A stretch of 64,000 nt of DNA from Pseudoips prasinana. Lineage: Eukaryota > Arthropoda > Insecta > Lepidoptera > Nolidae. Under the pieces are notes generated by a model that saw only the letters and a program-made list of their open reading frames with translations, searched no databases and was not told the DNA's origin. A program made the translations under genes and the position numbers. This document shows, one piece after another, positions 40,681 through 50,008 of the stretch. The stretch covers positions 25,887,469-25,951,468 of the forward strand of contig OX621253.1 of the NCBI GenBank assembly GCA_951640165.1, read 5' to 3'. Numbering within the stretch: the stretch's first letter is position 1; each line of letters opens with the position of its first letter.

Positions 40681-43189
40681 TTATTTGAGAAACCCCATAA
40701 GTCAGCTTTTTTGGCAAAATTACTTTTTTTGTAATATGCATTCTTTGGCAGTAAATACACACTACAGACAGAAATCCCACAAGTCAATGCATTAGTATGG
40801 AAATTATAACATGCTGAACATTATTTTTATTTGAGAAACCCCTTAAGTCAGTGACTAATGGTGTTTCTCAAATAAATGAGTGGCAACACCGAATCAACTG
40901 TCGTCAATTGTCACTGTCAGTCAGTCTTTATAAAGGTAGTCTGTGTGTCACTCGTTGTTTTGTTTTAATTATATTTGTAACGGTTTCTTGTTGTTGTTGA
41001 TTTTGTTAAAATTAAAGAAATGTAAGAATGGCTGATAGTAGTGATACATGCAGTTACTGTGCGAGTCCGAAGAAAAGAAAAAGAGGCGTTATCAATAAAT
41101 CTGCTTATAAATCGGAAATAATAAAACATGCTCGAGTAAAAGGACTTCAATACACAAACTCGAAGGGGCGGATTGTTAATCCTTTAACACCCAAGGAAGA
41201 TTGCCGGTAAGGTTCAGTTTATACATATTAGCGAATATTAATTCTAATTTCATTAGGTTACAAGATTTTCTACGTTTGTTCCAGTTGCAGAAGAAAGTGT
41301 TACGATAAAATCAGTGAAGAAGAACGGTTATTAATTTTTAATAAGTTTATCAGTTTTAACACAAAAAACGAACAAGATGGTTACCTACAGGGCCAAATTT
41401 CAGTTGTTGAAATAAAACAAGAAGACCACGAAGGCCTGCGTCGGATACTACAAGGCCGTCACGTGGTTCAAGTTACGAGTATACTATATCGACATGTTCT
41501 GGTAAATATCATGTTTGCAAATTAGCATTTGCTAATATTCACGGCATTACCATCGACCGTATAAGACGATTGTGCTCCCTACTGTCTCAAGGAAAGGCGC
41601 CTATTGATAAACGAGGACTGAATACACCCGGGAACGCGAAAGACGGAGCCCTAATACAAGCTGTGAAACAACATATTGAGTCATTTCCCCAAAATATATC
41701 ACATTACGCTAGTCAAGAGTGCCATTATTTGGATGCTAGACTTAATGTTAAAATTATGCACTCACATCCATATTTGGATGTTAAATATTCCTTTTACATA
41801 AAAATTTTTAAGAAACTATTTTCACTTCGTTATGGGCGACCTCAAGTAGATACCTGCTGTACTTGTGAAGAGTTGGAAGTGAAAATAAAAAGTAAATTTT
41901 TAAATGACTCTGCTAAACGTGTGGCAGTGGCAGAAAAAATGGTACATTTAGGTACGACGTGCAAACAAACTTTATAAAAAAATTAAATCTGTTACGGAGC
42001 TAGTACAAAATGAATCCGGAAAGAATGGAGCTATTTGCATAGATTACATGCAAAATATTAGCCTTCCCTTTATACCAGTGCAAGAAACCTTTTACCTAAG
42101 GCAACTAACTGTAAGTGTTTGCTGCATTCACAACCTAAAAGATAACAGTGCTCACTTTATAATGTATCACGAAGGAGTTGGAGGTAAAGGGCCTAACGAA
42201 GTAAGCACATTTCTTCATCAATATTTGAAAGAAAATATGGGTGATGTTGAACACTTGCATGTGTTTACTGATGGCTGTGGTGGACAAAATAAAAACCACA
42301 CGATTGTAAGGGTTTTATCGGCGTTGGTGTCGCTCGGAATGTTTAAGACCATCGAGCAGTATTTTCCGGTTCGAGGTCACTCGTTTTTACCTTGCGATCG
42401 AGACTTCGCCGTCTTGAAAAGAAAAATAAGACGTTCAACGGCGAAAAACATTTTCTTGGTCTCATTGCCTTCTTCCTATGATATACTAGACTACAAAAAG
42501 TGGTGGCCAAAATTTTACAAAAAGAATATGCTCGCGGTTGAATCAGCTGGTACCCAAAGAACAGAAAGTGTCATTCAAGATTAGCCAATATTGCTACTTT
42601 CGCTATTCTCACGAAAGAGATGGAGTAGTGGTCGTAAGGGACTTTATTGATGGTCTGATTGAACATTCTTCCAATCTTAGGAATGCAAATAAAGAGAGAC
42701 TTGTTTTGCCAACCAATTAAGCGTATCCAGAGGGTCAAATACCAATTAACAAAAAGAAAATGGAAGATTTAAATAAACTTTAAAGTTACTTGCCTCAAGA
42801 TAAAGAAGTACAGGACTTTTACGAAAAAATATACGCATGGCCGGTCACAGATCGCGATATAGATGACACTTTGGCCTAAGCAATTAATAATTAAATTATT
42901 CAGAAGATAATTATTGCTTTATGATATTGTGTGATTACAACTTCATGATATTAAACCTATAAAACGTGTTTCATTTTGTTTATTTGAGAAAGCCCTTAAG
43001 TCAACGACATTCCGGCGCTATTTATTCCATGATAAGGACAAAATTTTAAGAAAAAAAGCATCAATTTCACTTCAACCATTTAAACTAAAAACAAAACACT
43101 TCCACTTCCATATATTTTTTTTTCACGTAGAGGTTTTTTTCGTTTCCTGTAAAGTTAGGGTCTGTTGACTTATGGCTTTTCTCAAATAA
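40681..43189 (+). mobile_element. 2.5-kb DNA transposon with 26-bp terminal inverted repeats and a cysteine-rich gene
   Basis: The left end ttatttgagaaaccccataa gtca (40681-40704) pairs with the inverted right end (43166-43189) with two mismatches. Further copies of the motif lie inside at about 40829, with a facing inverted copy at 40865, and at about 42980. The gene at 41028-42879 fills the element. I could not find a target duplication and cannot assign a superfamily; Sola-type elements are one possibility. Confidence 0.65.
41028..42879 (+). pseudogene. Transposon protein of the DUF7869-like family, several frameshifts
   Basis: Exon 1 (41028-41207) starts MADSSDTCSYCASPKKRKRG and ends gccg|gtaagg. 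Exon 2 starts after ttccag at 41284 with CRRKCYDKISEEER. A frameshift near 41450 leads to SGKYHVCKLAFANIHGITID and, from 41570, CSLLSQGK, GRPQVDTCCTCEELE. From 42048 the conserved half has VFTDGCGGQNKNHTIVRVLS and VRGHSFLPCDRDFAVL. The tail, ending about 42879, holds KRKWWPKF-like and YFRYSHERDG blocks with two stops. The DGCGGQNKN and GHSFLPCDRDF blocks suggest a transposase-like nuclease fold, but I know of no proven activity. Confidence 0.65.
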
Positions 43190-43297
43190 CTATTCAAATG
43201 TAGTAGTAGGTAAAGTGTATAAGAGATCTTTACTCACTGATTCCGAGTTTTATGATGTGTCGTCATCCACCATCTTCTTTGACGTGGCTTTTTATTT

Positions 43298-43859
43298 ACC
43301 GGGGTCGCTGTTCATAGAATCTCAAGAGAGCGTCGAGGACGAGAGCGAACCGGACGTAGACATTCAACCATCGAAGAAGAAGCCGAAGGAAATTGTGAAG
43401 TTTCAAGAGGAGATGGAGGAGAACACCGACAGCGAAATAGAGGAAACGACAACAGAAGAGGGCTACGCCTCCATGCTCGCAAATCTTGCGCGAGCTCATT
43501 CATTAGTGCAAAGTACTGGCAAAATCTCGCAAACTATTTCTTTAAAGGACGAAGACGGCTATATCAATATAACGTCACCGGGAGAGCGTGGGTCCATGCT
43601 TATGAAACTCGAGCTATACCCATTCAAAGATTGCGTGAAGCTGCAAAAGAATCAGTATTAGACGAAGCGGAACTTCAGTTCGTTAGCGGTGATCTCTGGG
43701 CCGGACTCGCCTGCATACAAGCTACTGATGCAATTAAGGACCCAAATAACAAAGGACATAATGAAAATAAAGGGAGTCAAAACAGAAAAGAAAAGTCAAA
43801 CAGGATGGAAAAGTGGTTAGAGAGTTTTATTATAACTCCAATGAAAAACATCATATATA
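43298..43859 (+). pseudogene. Partial second copy of the densovirus-like NS segment (copy A)
   Basis: It matches 44976-45536 nearly base for base. It reads FIESQESVEDESEPDVD and, further on, an acidic region, TSPGERGSMLMKLELYPF and ends at a TAG (43659-43661) where copy B has TGG. One extra base at about 43488 keeps this copy in one frame where copy B shifts. Neither nuclease nor helicase sequence is present in this copy. Confidence 0.8.
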
Positions 43860-43932
43860 AACATCATATATAATTTGTTTGACATTGTATTGTGTACAAT
43901 GTAATCTGCTTGTTGTGGTGTTTCCAAAAATG

Positions 43933-43954
43933 TTTTATACTTATTCTATAATGT

Positions 43955-44035
<81 letters not shown>

Positions 44036-44059
44036 CTACATTATAGAATAAGTATAAAA
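43933..44059. repeat. 127-bp palindrome: 29-bp perfect arms flanking (AT)n
   Basis: 43933-43961 is the exact reverse complement of 44031-44059. The 69 bp between are alternating AT, so the whole block is self-complementary. The right arm includes tataaaag. Confidence 0.93.
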
Positions 44060-44060
44060 G
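44052..44060 (+). promoter_or_regulatory. TATA-box-like element upstream of the NS-like frames
   Basis: agtataaaag lies ~115 bp before the ATG at 44169, inside the right arm of the palindrome. Densovirus NS genes are driven by a TATA promoter close to the terminal palindrome; here the link is positional only. Confidence 0.35.
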
Positions 44061-44077
44061 TTAAATAAACCTTTACG

Positions 44078-44896
44078 GTGATAAATACAGCACAGTGCTC
44101 GTGCTTTTTTCGTCGGAGTAACTTGTTCTTCAACATTGATTCTTTGCGGGAATTTTTAATATTTAAAGATGGAGAACAATCTATCTCACAATATGTGCAA
44201 CGAAAACGACGACGTTGTACAGATTGTGGCGCTGAACGAACCTCGGGAGGAAACGATGGAAAATTTCCAGGATCTACCGAACACCCAGTATGTATTGGAG
44301 GTGAATTCTGCACCGCCAAAAAAAAACAAAGGAAAAAAATTGATGTCTCAAAAAAAGTCTCAAATATCGAAGATGAAGAAGCAGCCTATGTACGTATGGT
44401 TAGAGAATTCGTGGCAAAGCGATGTAACTCTACCTGTAATGAAAACATGGTTAACGATGGTGAACAAGACAGCGTTGGAAGAAAAGAATATGAAGCTGTA
44501 CCATGCAGGTCAAACGATGACAAAAATTATGAAAGAATTTATCATTTACCTGAAAGACAAAAAGAAACCATTGACCAATTGTGGATTCGCGAGTTTCGAG
44601 GAGTGGGCTTGCGAAGAAGGATTATCCATGACATTTGGGAAACTCCAAGCGATGGATTGGGTAGAAGATTTGAACGAGAAATTATTCAACCTTTATTCGG
44701 ATGCTATTCTGGAACTGGAGTATCGGAAAGCGGAGCTAGAAGAAACGGAAGAAACGGTGTATTCATCATCGGTGAACACGAAGAACATTTGCATGTCATC
44801 CACGTACTCAGGATCAGCATGCAGGTGCCTCCACGTCCAAAGGTTCAGAGACTATCTTACAGAAAACGTCGAAGACAATACCAGCACGTGGGATGA
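44078..44896 (+). pseudogene. Densovirus NS1-like nuclease region (endogenous viral element)
   Basis: 272 open codons in the frame that, further on, carries the helicase at 45308-46234. Residues ~215-235 have IIGEHEEHLHVIHV, an HUH-type (HLH) site as in parvoviral NS1 replication nucleases. The preceding LGRRFEREIIQP and NGRNGVFIIG context is compatible. The frame closes at TGA 44894-44896. The protein would nick and replicate the viral genome. It overlaps the 44169-44939 frame almost completely. The NS1 identity of this N-terminal part rests on the single motif and on frame. Confidence 0.5.
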
Positions 44897-44939
44897 CAAC
44901 ATCGTTCCAGAAGGAGAAATTACAATCCAAGAAGCGTAG
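44169..44939 (+). CDS. Densovirus NS2-like or overlapping frame (endogenous viral element)
   Basis: 256 codons from the ATG at 44169 (MENNLSHNMCNENDDVVQIV) to TAG, overlapping the nuclease-like frame. It is acidic at the start, then Lys-rich, then has WLENSWQSDV and SFEEWACEEG stretches. Insect densoviruses encode NS2 in a frame overlapping NS1. This is the layout expected, but I recognise no domain in the protein. Two frames staying open together over more than 700 bp is unlikely by chance. Confidence 0.5.
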   Translation: MENNLSHNMCNENDDVVQIVALNEPREETMENFQDLPNTQYVLEVNSAPPKKNKGKKLMSQKKSQISKMKKQPMYVWLENSWQSDVTLPVMKTWLTMVNKTALEEKNMKLYHAGQTMTKIMKEFIIYLKDKKKPLTNCGFASFEEWACEEGLSMTFGKLQAMDWVEDLNEKLFNLYSDAILELEYRKAELEETEETVYSSSVNTKNICMSSTYSGSACRCLHVQRFRDYLTENVEDNTSTWDDNIVPEGEITIQEA

Positions 44940-45497
44940 ATTATCGAGCGACAACGAAGACGACGAAGTATATCAACCGGGGTCGCTGTTCATAGAATCT
45001 CAAGAGAGCGTCAAGGACGAGAGCGAACCGGACGTAGACATTCAACCATCGAATAAGAAGCCGAAGGAAATTGTGAAGTTTCAAGAGGAGATGGAGGAGA
45101 ACACCGACAGCGAAATAGAGGAAACGACAACAGAAGAGGGCTACGCCTCCATGCTCGCAAATTTGCGGGAGCTCATTCATTAGTGCAAAGTACTGGCAAA
45201 ATCTCGCAAACTATTTCTTTAAAGGACGAAGACGGCTATATCAATATAACGTCGCCGGGAGAGCGTGGGTCCATGCTTATGAAACTCGAGCTATACCCAT
45301 TCAAAGATTGCGTGAAGCTGCAAAAGAATCAGTATTGGACGAAGCGGAACTTCAGCTCGTTAGCGGTGATCTCTGGGCCGGACTCGCCTGCATACAAACT
45401 ACTGATGCAATTAAGGACCCAAATAACAAAGGACATAATGAAAATAAAGGGAGTCAAAACAGAAAAGAAAAGTCAAACAGGATGGAAAAGTGGTTAG
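44893..45497 (+). pseudogene. Acidic linker region of the NS-like block, frameshifted (copy B)
   Basis: 44893-45183 reads KKRRLSSDNEDDEVYQPG and then FIESQESVKDESEPDVD and a Glu-rich stretch, then stops prematurely at LRELIH because one base is lost relative to copy A at 43298. 45183-45497 continues it in the next frame (TGKISQTISLKDEDG, SPGERGSMLMKL) and ends at WKSG. This stretch links the nuclease-like and helicase parts. Confidence 0.6.
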
Positions 45498-46234
45498 AGA
45501 GTTTTATTATAACTCCAATGAAAAACATCATATATACAGGACACTGGATAAAGGGTCCATATAAAAATGTGCCTAAAAATAAACAACTATTACCTACTTT
45601 TTTCCACAATATTCAACAAAAAATTGTTGATATGTCTTATCGTGAATTATTCTTGAAAACTAGAGTAATATCAATGAATAAACTCATATATGTGGCACCA
45701 TGGAATTTAGTGTCTGAATATTATTACGATGTATTTGATAGTGTTAAGGTACTTGAAGAATTATTGAATCATCAATTTTCTAATGAAAAAGTTGAAATTT
45801 ATAATTTTTTAAAGAATTTATATTACTTAGTTGATAAAAAGGTACCTAAAAAGAATTGTATTTGTGTAGTAGGTCCTTCGTGTAGTGGTAAAAATTATTT
45901 TTTTGATTGTTTAATTCATAGTTGTATAAATTTTGGCCAAATTGGTAATTTTAATAAATATGACAGATTTCCATTACAAGATGCGTTACAAAGACGTATA
46001 TTGTTATGGAATGAACCAAACTTTGAACCAGGTTCAGAGGAAATATTAAAATTACTATTTGGTGGAGATACTTGTTTAGCACGAATTAAATATGAAGGTG
46101 ACGCTTGTATATTGCGTACACCAATAGTTGTATTAACTAATAGAGATATTATACCTAACGATACAACTTTTACCAGTCGTGTCTGGAAATATCATTGGCG
46201 TGAAGCACCATTTTTAAAGTATCTCACTAAGTAG
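45308..46234 (+). CDS. Densovirus NS1-like SF3 helicase region (endogenous viral element)
   Basis: The open frame (first codon TTG, so no native start) encodes a parvovirus superfamily-3 helicase. Walker A is GPSCSGKNYF at ~190-199, Walker B region ILLWNEPNFEPGS at ~238-250, motif C IVVLTNRDI at ~278-286, and an FTSRVWKYHW end. This is the ATPase that unwinds viral DNA during rolling-hairpin replication. The catalytic motifs are undamaged to the stop at 46234. No capsid gene follows. The frame is the same as that of the nuclease-like part at 44078, separated by stops between 44894 and about 45100. It is an old viral copy in a host genome rather than a virus. Confidence 0.88.
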   Translation: MREAAKESVLDEAELQLVSGDLWAGLACIQTTDAIKDPNNKGHNENKGSQNRKEKSNRMEKWLESFIITPMKNIIYTGHWIKGPYKNVPKNKQLLPTFFHNIQQKIVDMSYRELFLKTRVISMNKLIYVAPWNLVSEYYYDVFDSVKVLEELLNHQFSNEKVEIYNFLKNLYYLVDKKVPKKNCICVVGPSCSGKNYFFDCLIHSCINFGQIGNFNKYDRFPLQDALQRRILLWNEPNFEPGSEEILKLLFGGDTCLARIKYEGDACILRTPIVVLTNRDIIPNDTTFTSRVWKYHWREAPFLKYLTK

Positions 46235-46555
46235 CCTCATCCATTGTCTATGTTTTATTTGTTTTTAAAACATAACATTTTATCTAAAACTAATTATAAG
46301 TTTGTAGAATGGGAAGTGTCTGTATTAAAACACAAATAAATGTTGTTATGGCAATCTTTATCTGACGACACTAAACAGCCTAATCTATTGGTCAAAACAT
46401 TTCGTTGTCTTGGAAACAATTTTCAACGTCCAATCAGGAAGAAGATGACATCTATTATAAATATGTCACCGTGTTTATTTCTATAATTTGAATATTTTTT
46501 TGTTAACATTTATAACTTTATTACCTATTTATAATTTTTAAATGAATTATTTTGT
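46235..46555. other. Non-coding 3' flank of the viral element
   Basis: No capsid or other gene. An aataaa occurs at about 46334, and tattataaatatg at about 46451 looks promoter-like without further support. Confidence 0.45.
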
Positions 46556-47398
46556 ATGTCGGTGAGTCTCGGCAGCGACAAGGATTCAGGTCAACCATCT
46601 ACTACATCGTTTGACGCTCCAGTAAGGTGCCCCCTCTGCTCTCAGGTAAGGCTCTTCAAAAGTAACCGCGGCCTAAATATACACCTAGGCAAAATCCATA
46701 AGACACAGAACGTCTCACACAGCACCGTTATAACTGAAGGCCGAAACTCAACAGAAGTCACCGATGCTAGCAGCACCCAACATCCACTGTGGAAAACATT
46801 AACTACACTTAAAAATTCAGTGCCAATTGTAAAAAGATTGCCCGGGGAGCAAGGCCATTAGTTGCACAGAGTCTAGCACAGTGCATTCGCCTAGCTCTTC
46901 GGGAAAACAATGAATCTACCTGGGAAACGTTACTGACCTTCGCCTATAGAACTTTACACGTTACAAAAAAATCGAAGCACCGTCCCTCTTTAACATCGGA
47001 AATAAAAAATAACTGCAACATTTACAATAATAATTATAGTGCTTATTCTAACGCCGCCGTTAACACTCCAATAAGCAATTATGTAAATCCCAAGACCCTA
47101 TACAACTATGTAGAGTCTAAATTAGGCGAAGGTGATATCGGGGGCGCCGCTAGGCTTCTATTCATTAACGATGTAGTAGCACCCTGCACGCCAGAAACGC
47201 TTGATGCACTGCATCGCAAGCATCCGGCCCCTGCTGACCACTTCACCTTTCCTGCCCCTCCCGATGGAGATCAAGACCTATCTGTGACGCCCCGGGAGGT
47301 GTCAGCAGCCATATTTTCCTTCCGCCGGTGGTCTCGATGGCCTGACATCTCAGCATCTCCAAGATTTGACATGTCCGGCCTCTGGCGCAGCCGGTGTT
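46556..47398 (+). pseudogene. LINE 5' part: C2H2 zinc finger and linker, truncated before the reverse transcriptase
   Basis: The ATG at 46556 leads to RCPLCSQVRLFKSNRGLNIH and HLGKIHK, a C2H2 finger of the type at the N-terminus of some insect non-LTR retrotransposon proteins. Frame changes follow (about 46850 and 47330), with VAQSLAQCIRLALREN, NYVESKLGEGDIGGAARLLF, PETLDALHRKHP and SQHLQDLTCPASGAAG, the region immediately before a reverse transcriptase. It is cut at 47398, so no catalytic core is present. Confidence 0.6.
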
Positions 47399-47469
47399 TT
47401 CAATTAATTTTCATGAAAGTCAGATGCATACAGGACTGAAAATTGTTACCTTTATTCATTTTCAGATAA

Positions 47470-47938
47470 TGGTGTTAAGCGTGGTCAAATAACAAATGCA
47501 ATAATCTTCATGATAGCAAAGGATGGTTTGCCTCTCAATACTTTGGAAAAAACAGGATTTCAATATTTAATGAAAATAGTGGCACCGCTTTAGAAAGTTC
47601 CAGCCAGAAAAACAATTACTTACATGATTGATTACTTATATGACATTCCTTCGACACAACTGAAATTAAAACTACGAGAAGTAGAAGCACTATCTTTAAC
47701 TGCAGATGTTTGGACTGACTCGCATAATAGTCAATACTACTTAGGCTTAACTGGTCATTGCATATATGAAAATAAATTAATGAGTATACCTTTTGGTGTA
47801 ACTGCTCTAACAGAACCACACAATGCTGACTACTTAGCACAAGTTATTTTAAATTGACAGAAAAATGGGGCATCACAAGTAACAAAGTGGTAGCTTTTAT
47901 CACAGACAATGGCGCAAATATTGTTAAAACCGTCACAA
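47470..47938 (+). pseudogene. hAT transposase, central fragment
   Basis: Blocks read NAIIFMIAKDGLPLNTLEK, a TAG at 47593-47595, KTITYMIDYLYD, LSLTADVWTDSHNSQYYLGL (first catalytic Asp region), SIPFGVTALTEPHNADYL and, after a shift at 47857, EKWGITSNKVVAFITDNGAN. The sequence stops being hAT-like at about 47938, where minus-strand gag begins. The matching continuation may be the fragment at 57100-58010. Confidence 0.8.
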
Positions 47939-48539
47939 ATGTCTGTCTGGTATTGTGCATCATCTCCAAAATTTTCTTCTTCTATTTCCCAATGATAACT
48001 ATCGATTACCGCCCAACGCTTTTCAAGAGTTTTTAAAGCGTCCTCAAACTCCCATTACCTACTGTTCTCTTTAAAGCTCTAAAATTTATGTTTTGTTTTT
48101 TCAACATTTCTCCTATCTTACCCACACCACTCGTCAGCGAAATATTCTCTTGGTGCTGGACTTCTTTCCGACCCGAAGACGTACCTGGTCCCGTCTCGGT
48201 CTTTTTGATGGTAGCCGTATGATCATTTAAATTCAGTCCTTCAGACTGCTGCTGCTTACAAGTTTCTATTAAATCTTTAATGGTGTTATACAGCTCTTGC
48301 ATGGTCTCGTTACAACTTTTCCTAAAATAGACATGGTCAAATTCTCCTAGTTCACATATCTTTCTATGGTTTTTCTGGTAGTCTTCCCAAAAGGACTCCA
48401 ATAGATTTAATTTACGATCACAATATGACGAAGTTTTTCTGTCTCCGCCATCTTTCTTAAAATTGGTTAGCAGTTTTTTGACCACTTCGTAAATTTCAGT
48501 TTGGTTCAGAAAATAATTTTCCATTATGGTTATGGTCAA
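47939..48539 (-). pseudogene. Gag fragment of an LTR retrotransposon
   Basis: From the ATG at 48539: MENYFLNQTEIYEVVKKLLT, ending at 48033, then, after a frame change at about 48035, DALKTLEKRWAVIDSYHWEI to about 47945. Helical, charged sequence of this kind (KTSSYCDRKLNLLESFWEDY, a KTLEKRW block) is typical of the N-terminus of insect LTR-element Gag. No protease or polymerase is attached; the element is cut at 47938. Confidence 0.5.
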
Positions 48540-49215
48540 AATATTTCAAATGAAAGAAATGATAAAAAAAATGGTTTGACCTGACCTTGGTATCGCCGTA
48601 CAACTAGCCTGCTCCCCGATTGAAACTGCTCTCCTAAGGTGTTGTGCACGACTGACGCTGGTATCTCGAACCTCGATCCCACGATAACTTGCTGGTTTAG
48701 TCACACGCGAAACCGAAATCCGGCTCGAAGGGCCACGTAGCGAGTTGCGAGCTCCTTATTGTTTTTTTTATTTGGATTAAAATCACTGACCTTAATGGTT
48801 AAAAACTATTGTATTCAAAACTAAGATCTAATGGTTTACACTGGTAGTATACTAGTAATATAAACTAAAATGGTCAATTAATACTATTATAAAAGTAAGA
48901 TAATAATTAAATGGTTTATGGTAAATTATGGTTAAATGGTAAAGTGGTAATTGAGCTCGGTCGCTGGCGGATTGCGAAGTGACTTAAAAGTCTAATAAAA
49001 TTATAAATTAGCTGCGTACCAATTGTGCATGCAATGCACAAATGGAAAACGCTGAGCTGTTCGGTTTCATAACTCCGAACACATATAAAAAATAATAAAG
49101 CTCCCATTATTTTTTATTAATATAAACTACCGATTTTACTCTAATTTTATTTTAATCAAGTAAAATCGGCCTACGTATACGTAATATATATTTTTCTCGT
49201 TAAAGTGCCGTGACA
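48540..49215 (-). mobile_element. Putative 5' LTR/leader of the minus-strand LTR element
   Basis: This is upstream of the gag fragment. It begins (minus strand) tgtcacggcacttta at 49215 and runs to the gag start. The LTR/primer-site boundary could not be set because there is no second copy. Confidence 0.35.
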
Positions 49216-49235
49216 GTAGGTAAGACCGCCGGGTT

Positions 49236-49773
49236 AGGGATGGCGATTCAATCCGAAAAAGATTGACTTTCAAATCAATTCTAAATAATTCGAATCATAT
49301 TCTGATGAATCAATTCACGTTTAATGCTAGTTTTTTTATGTACAGCGCGTACATAAAAAGAACTATATACATAAAGGTTATTTTTTTATAAAATATTTAA
49401 CTATTCTTTTTATTTAATTGTTTTTTCTATTTAAACATTGTACTATTTTTGCAAATAATCTAATATTTTTAAATACTTATTCAATTTAAAATAATAGTAT
49501 GATGCTAATTATTTCTAATAGGATTTTGAACTCAAAGTAGTAGATATATACCTAATTACTAAAAGTTTCATTGTTTATGAAGTTTAATGAGAAACAAAGT
49601 TTAATGAGAAACAAATGTAATTTCAGCATGTCGGGTAAAAGTGATCTATGGATTCATTTCATAAAAAAAGGACTTGGGAGGCACATGCAAATATTGTCAC
49701 CAGGAAGTAAAAACTAAGGGAAACACAACAAACTTGCGTAATCATTTACTAAGACGACAATCAGACCGCAAGT
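49236..49773 (+). mobile_element. hAT 5' end with BED zinc finger, cut by the Ty3/gypsy element
   Basis: tagggatggcgattcaatcc at 49236 looks like a hAT terminus. At 49629 an ATG begins MSGKSDLWIHFIKK, and after a shift the reading gives CKYCHQEVKTKGNTTNLRNH and LLRR, a BED zinc finger (C-x2-C...H). The reading ends at 49773, where gypsy LTR sequence begins. The rest of this element may be the hAT part at 57100-58010. Confidence 0.6.
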
Positions 49774-49912
49774 CGATATCGGGCAGTCATTCTTCATAAC
49801 TATTGTTATCAGTGTGTAGATTTTGTTTAAAGTAACGTTGTGAAAAGAACAATAAATATCCTTTGCACTTACATTGGTTTTGCGAGTGGTTTTATTGGAA
49901 CAACCCTTATAA
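49774..49912 (+). repeat. 5' LTR remnant of the Ty3/gypsy element
   Basis: 139 bp, identical to the last 139 bp of the 3' LTR (54836-54974). The first ~233 bp of the LTR are missing. A primer-binding-site-like tggcgcacaacgtgg follows at 49914. Confidence 0.93.
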
Positions 49913-50008
49913 GTGGCGCACAACGTGGAGGCCGAAGATAAAAGATATTATTTAAGGCCAAGGCCCATTCGCAAACCACTTCGTTTTGGAAGCAGTTCAC
50001 CTGAAGAA

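Noticed and set aside
43296..43503. Two minus-strand open frames opposite the viral copy A
   Set aside because: Antisense shadows of the acidic NS-like segment; the same shadow appears opposite copy B.
48916..49107. 63-codon minus-strand open frame
   Set aside because: Lies in the putative LTR/leader of an LTR element and shows no domain.
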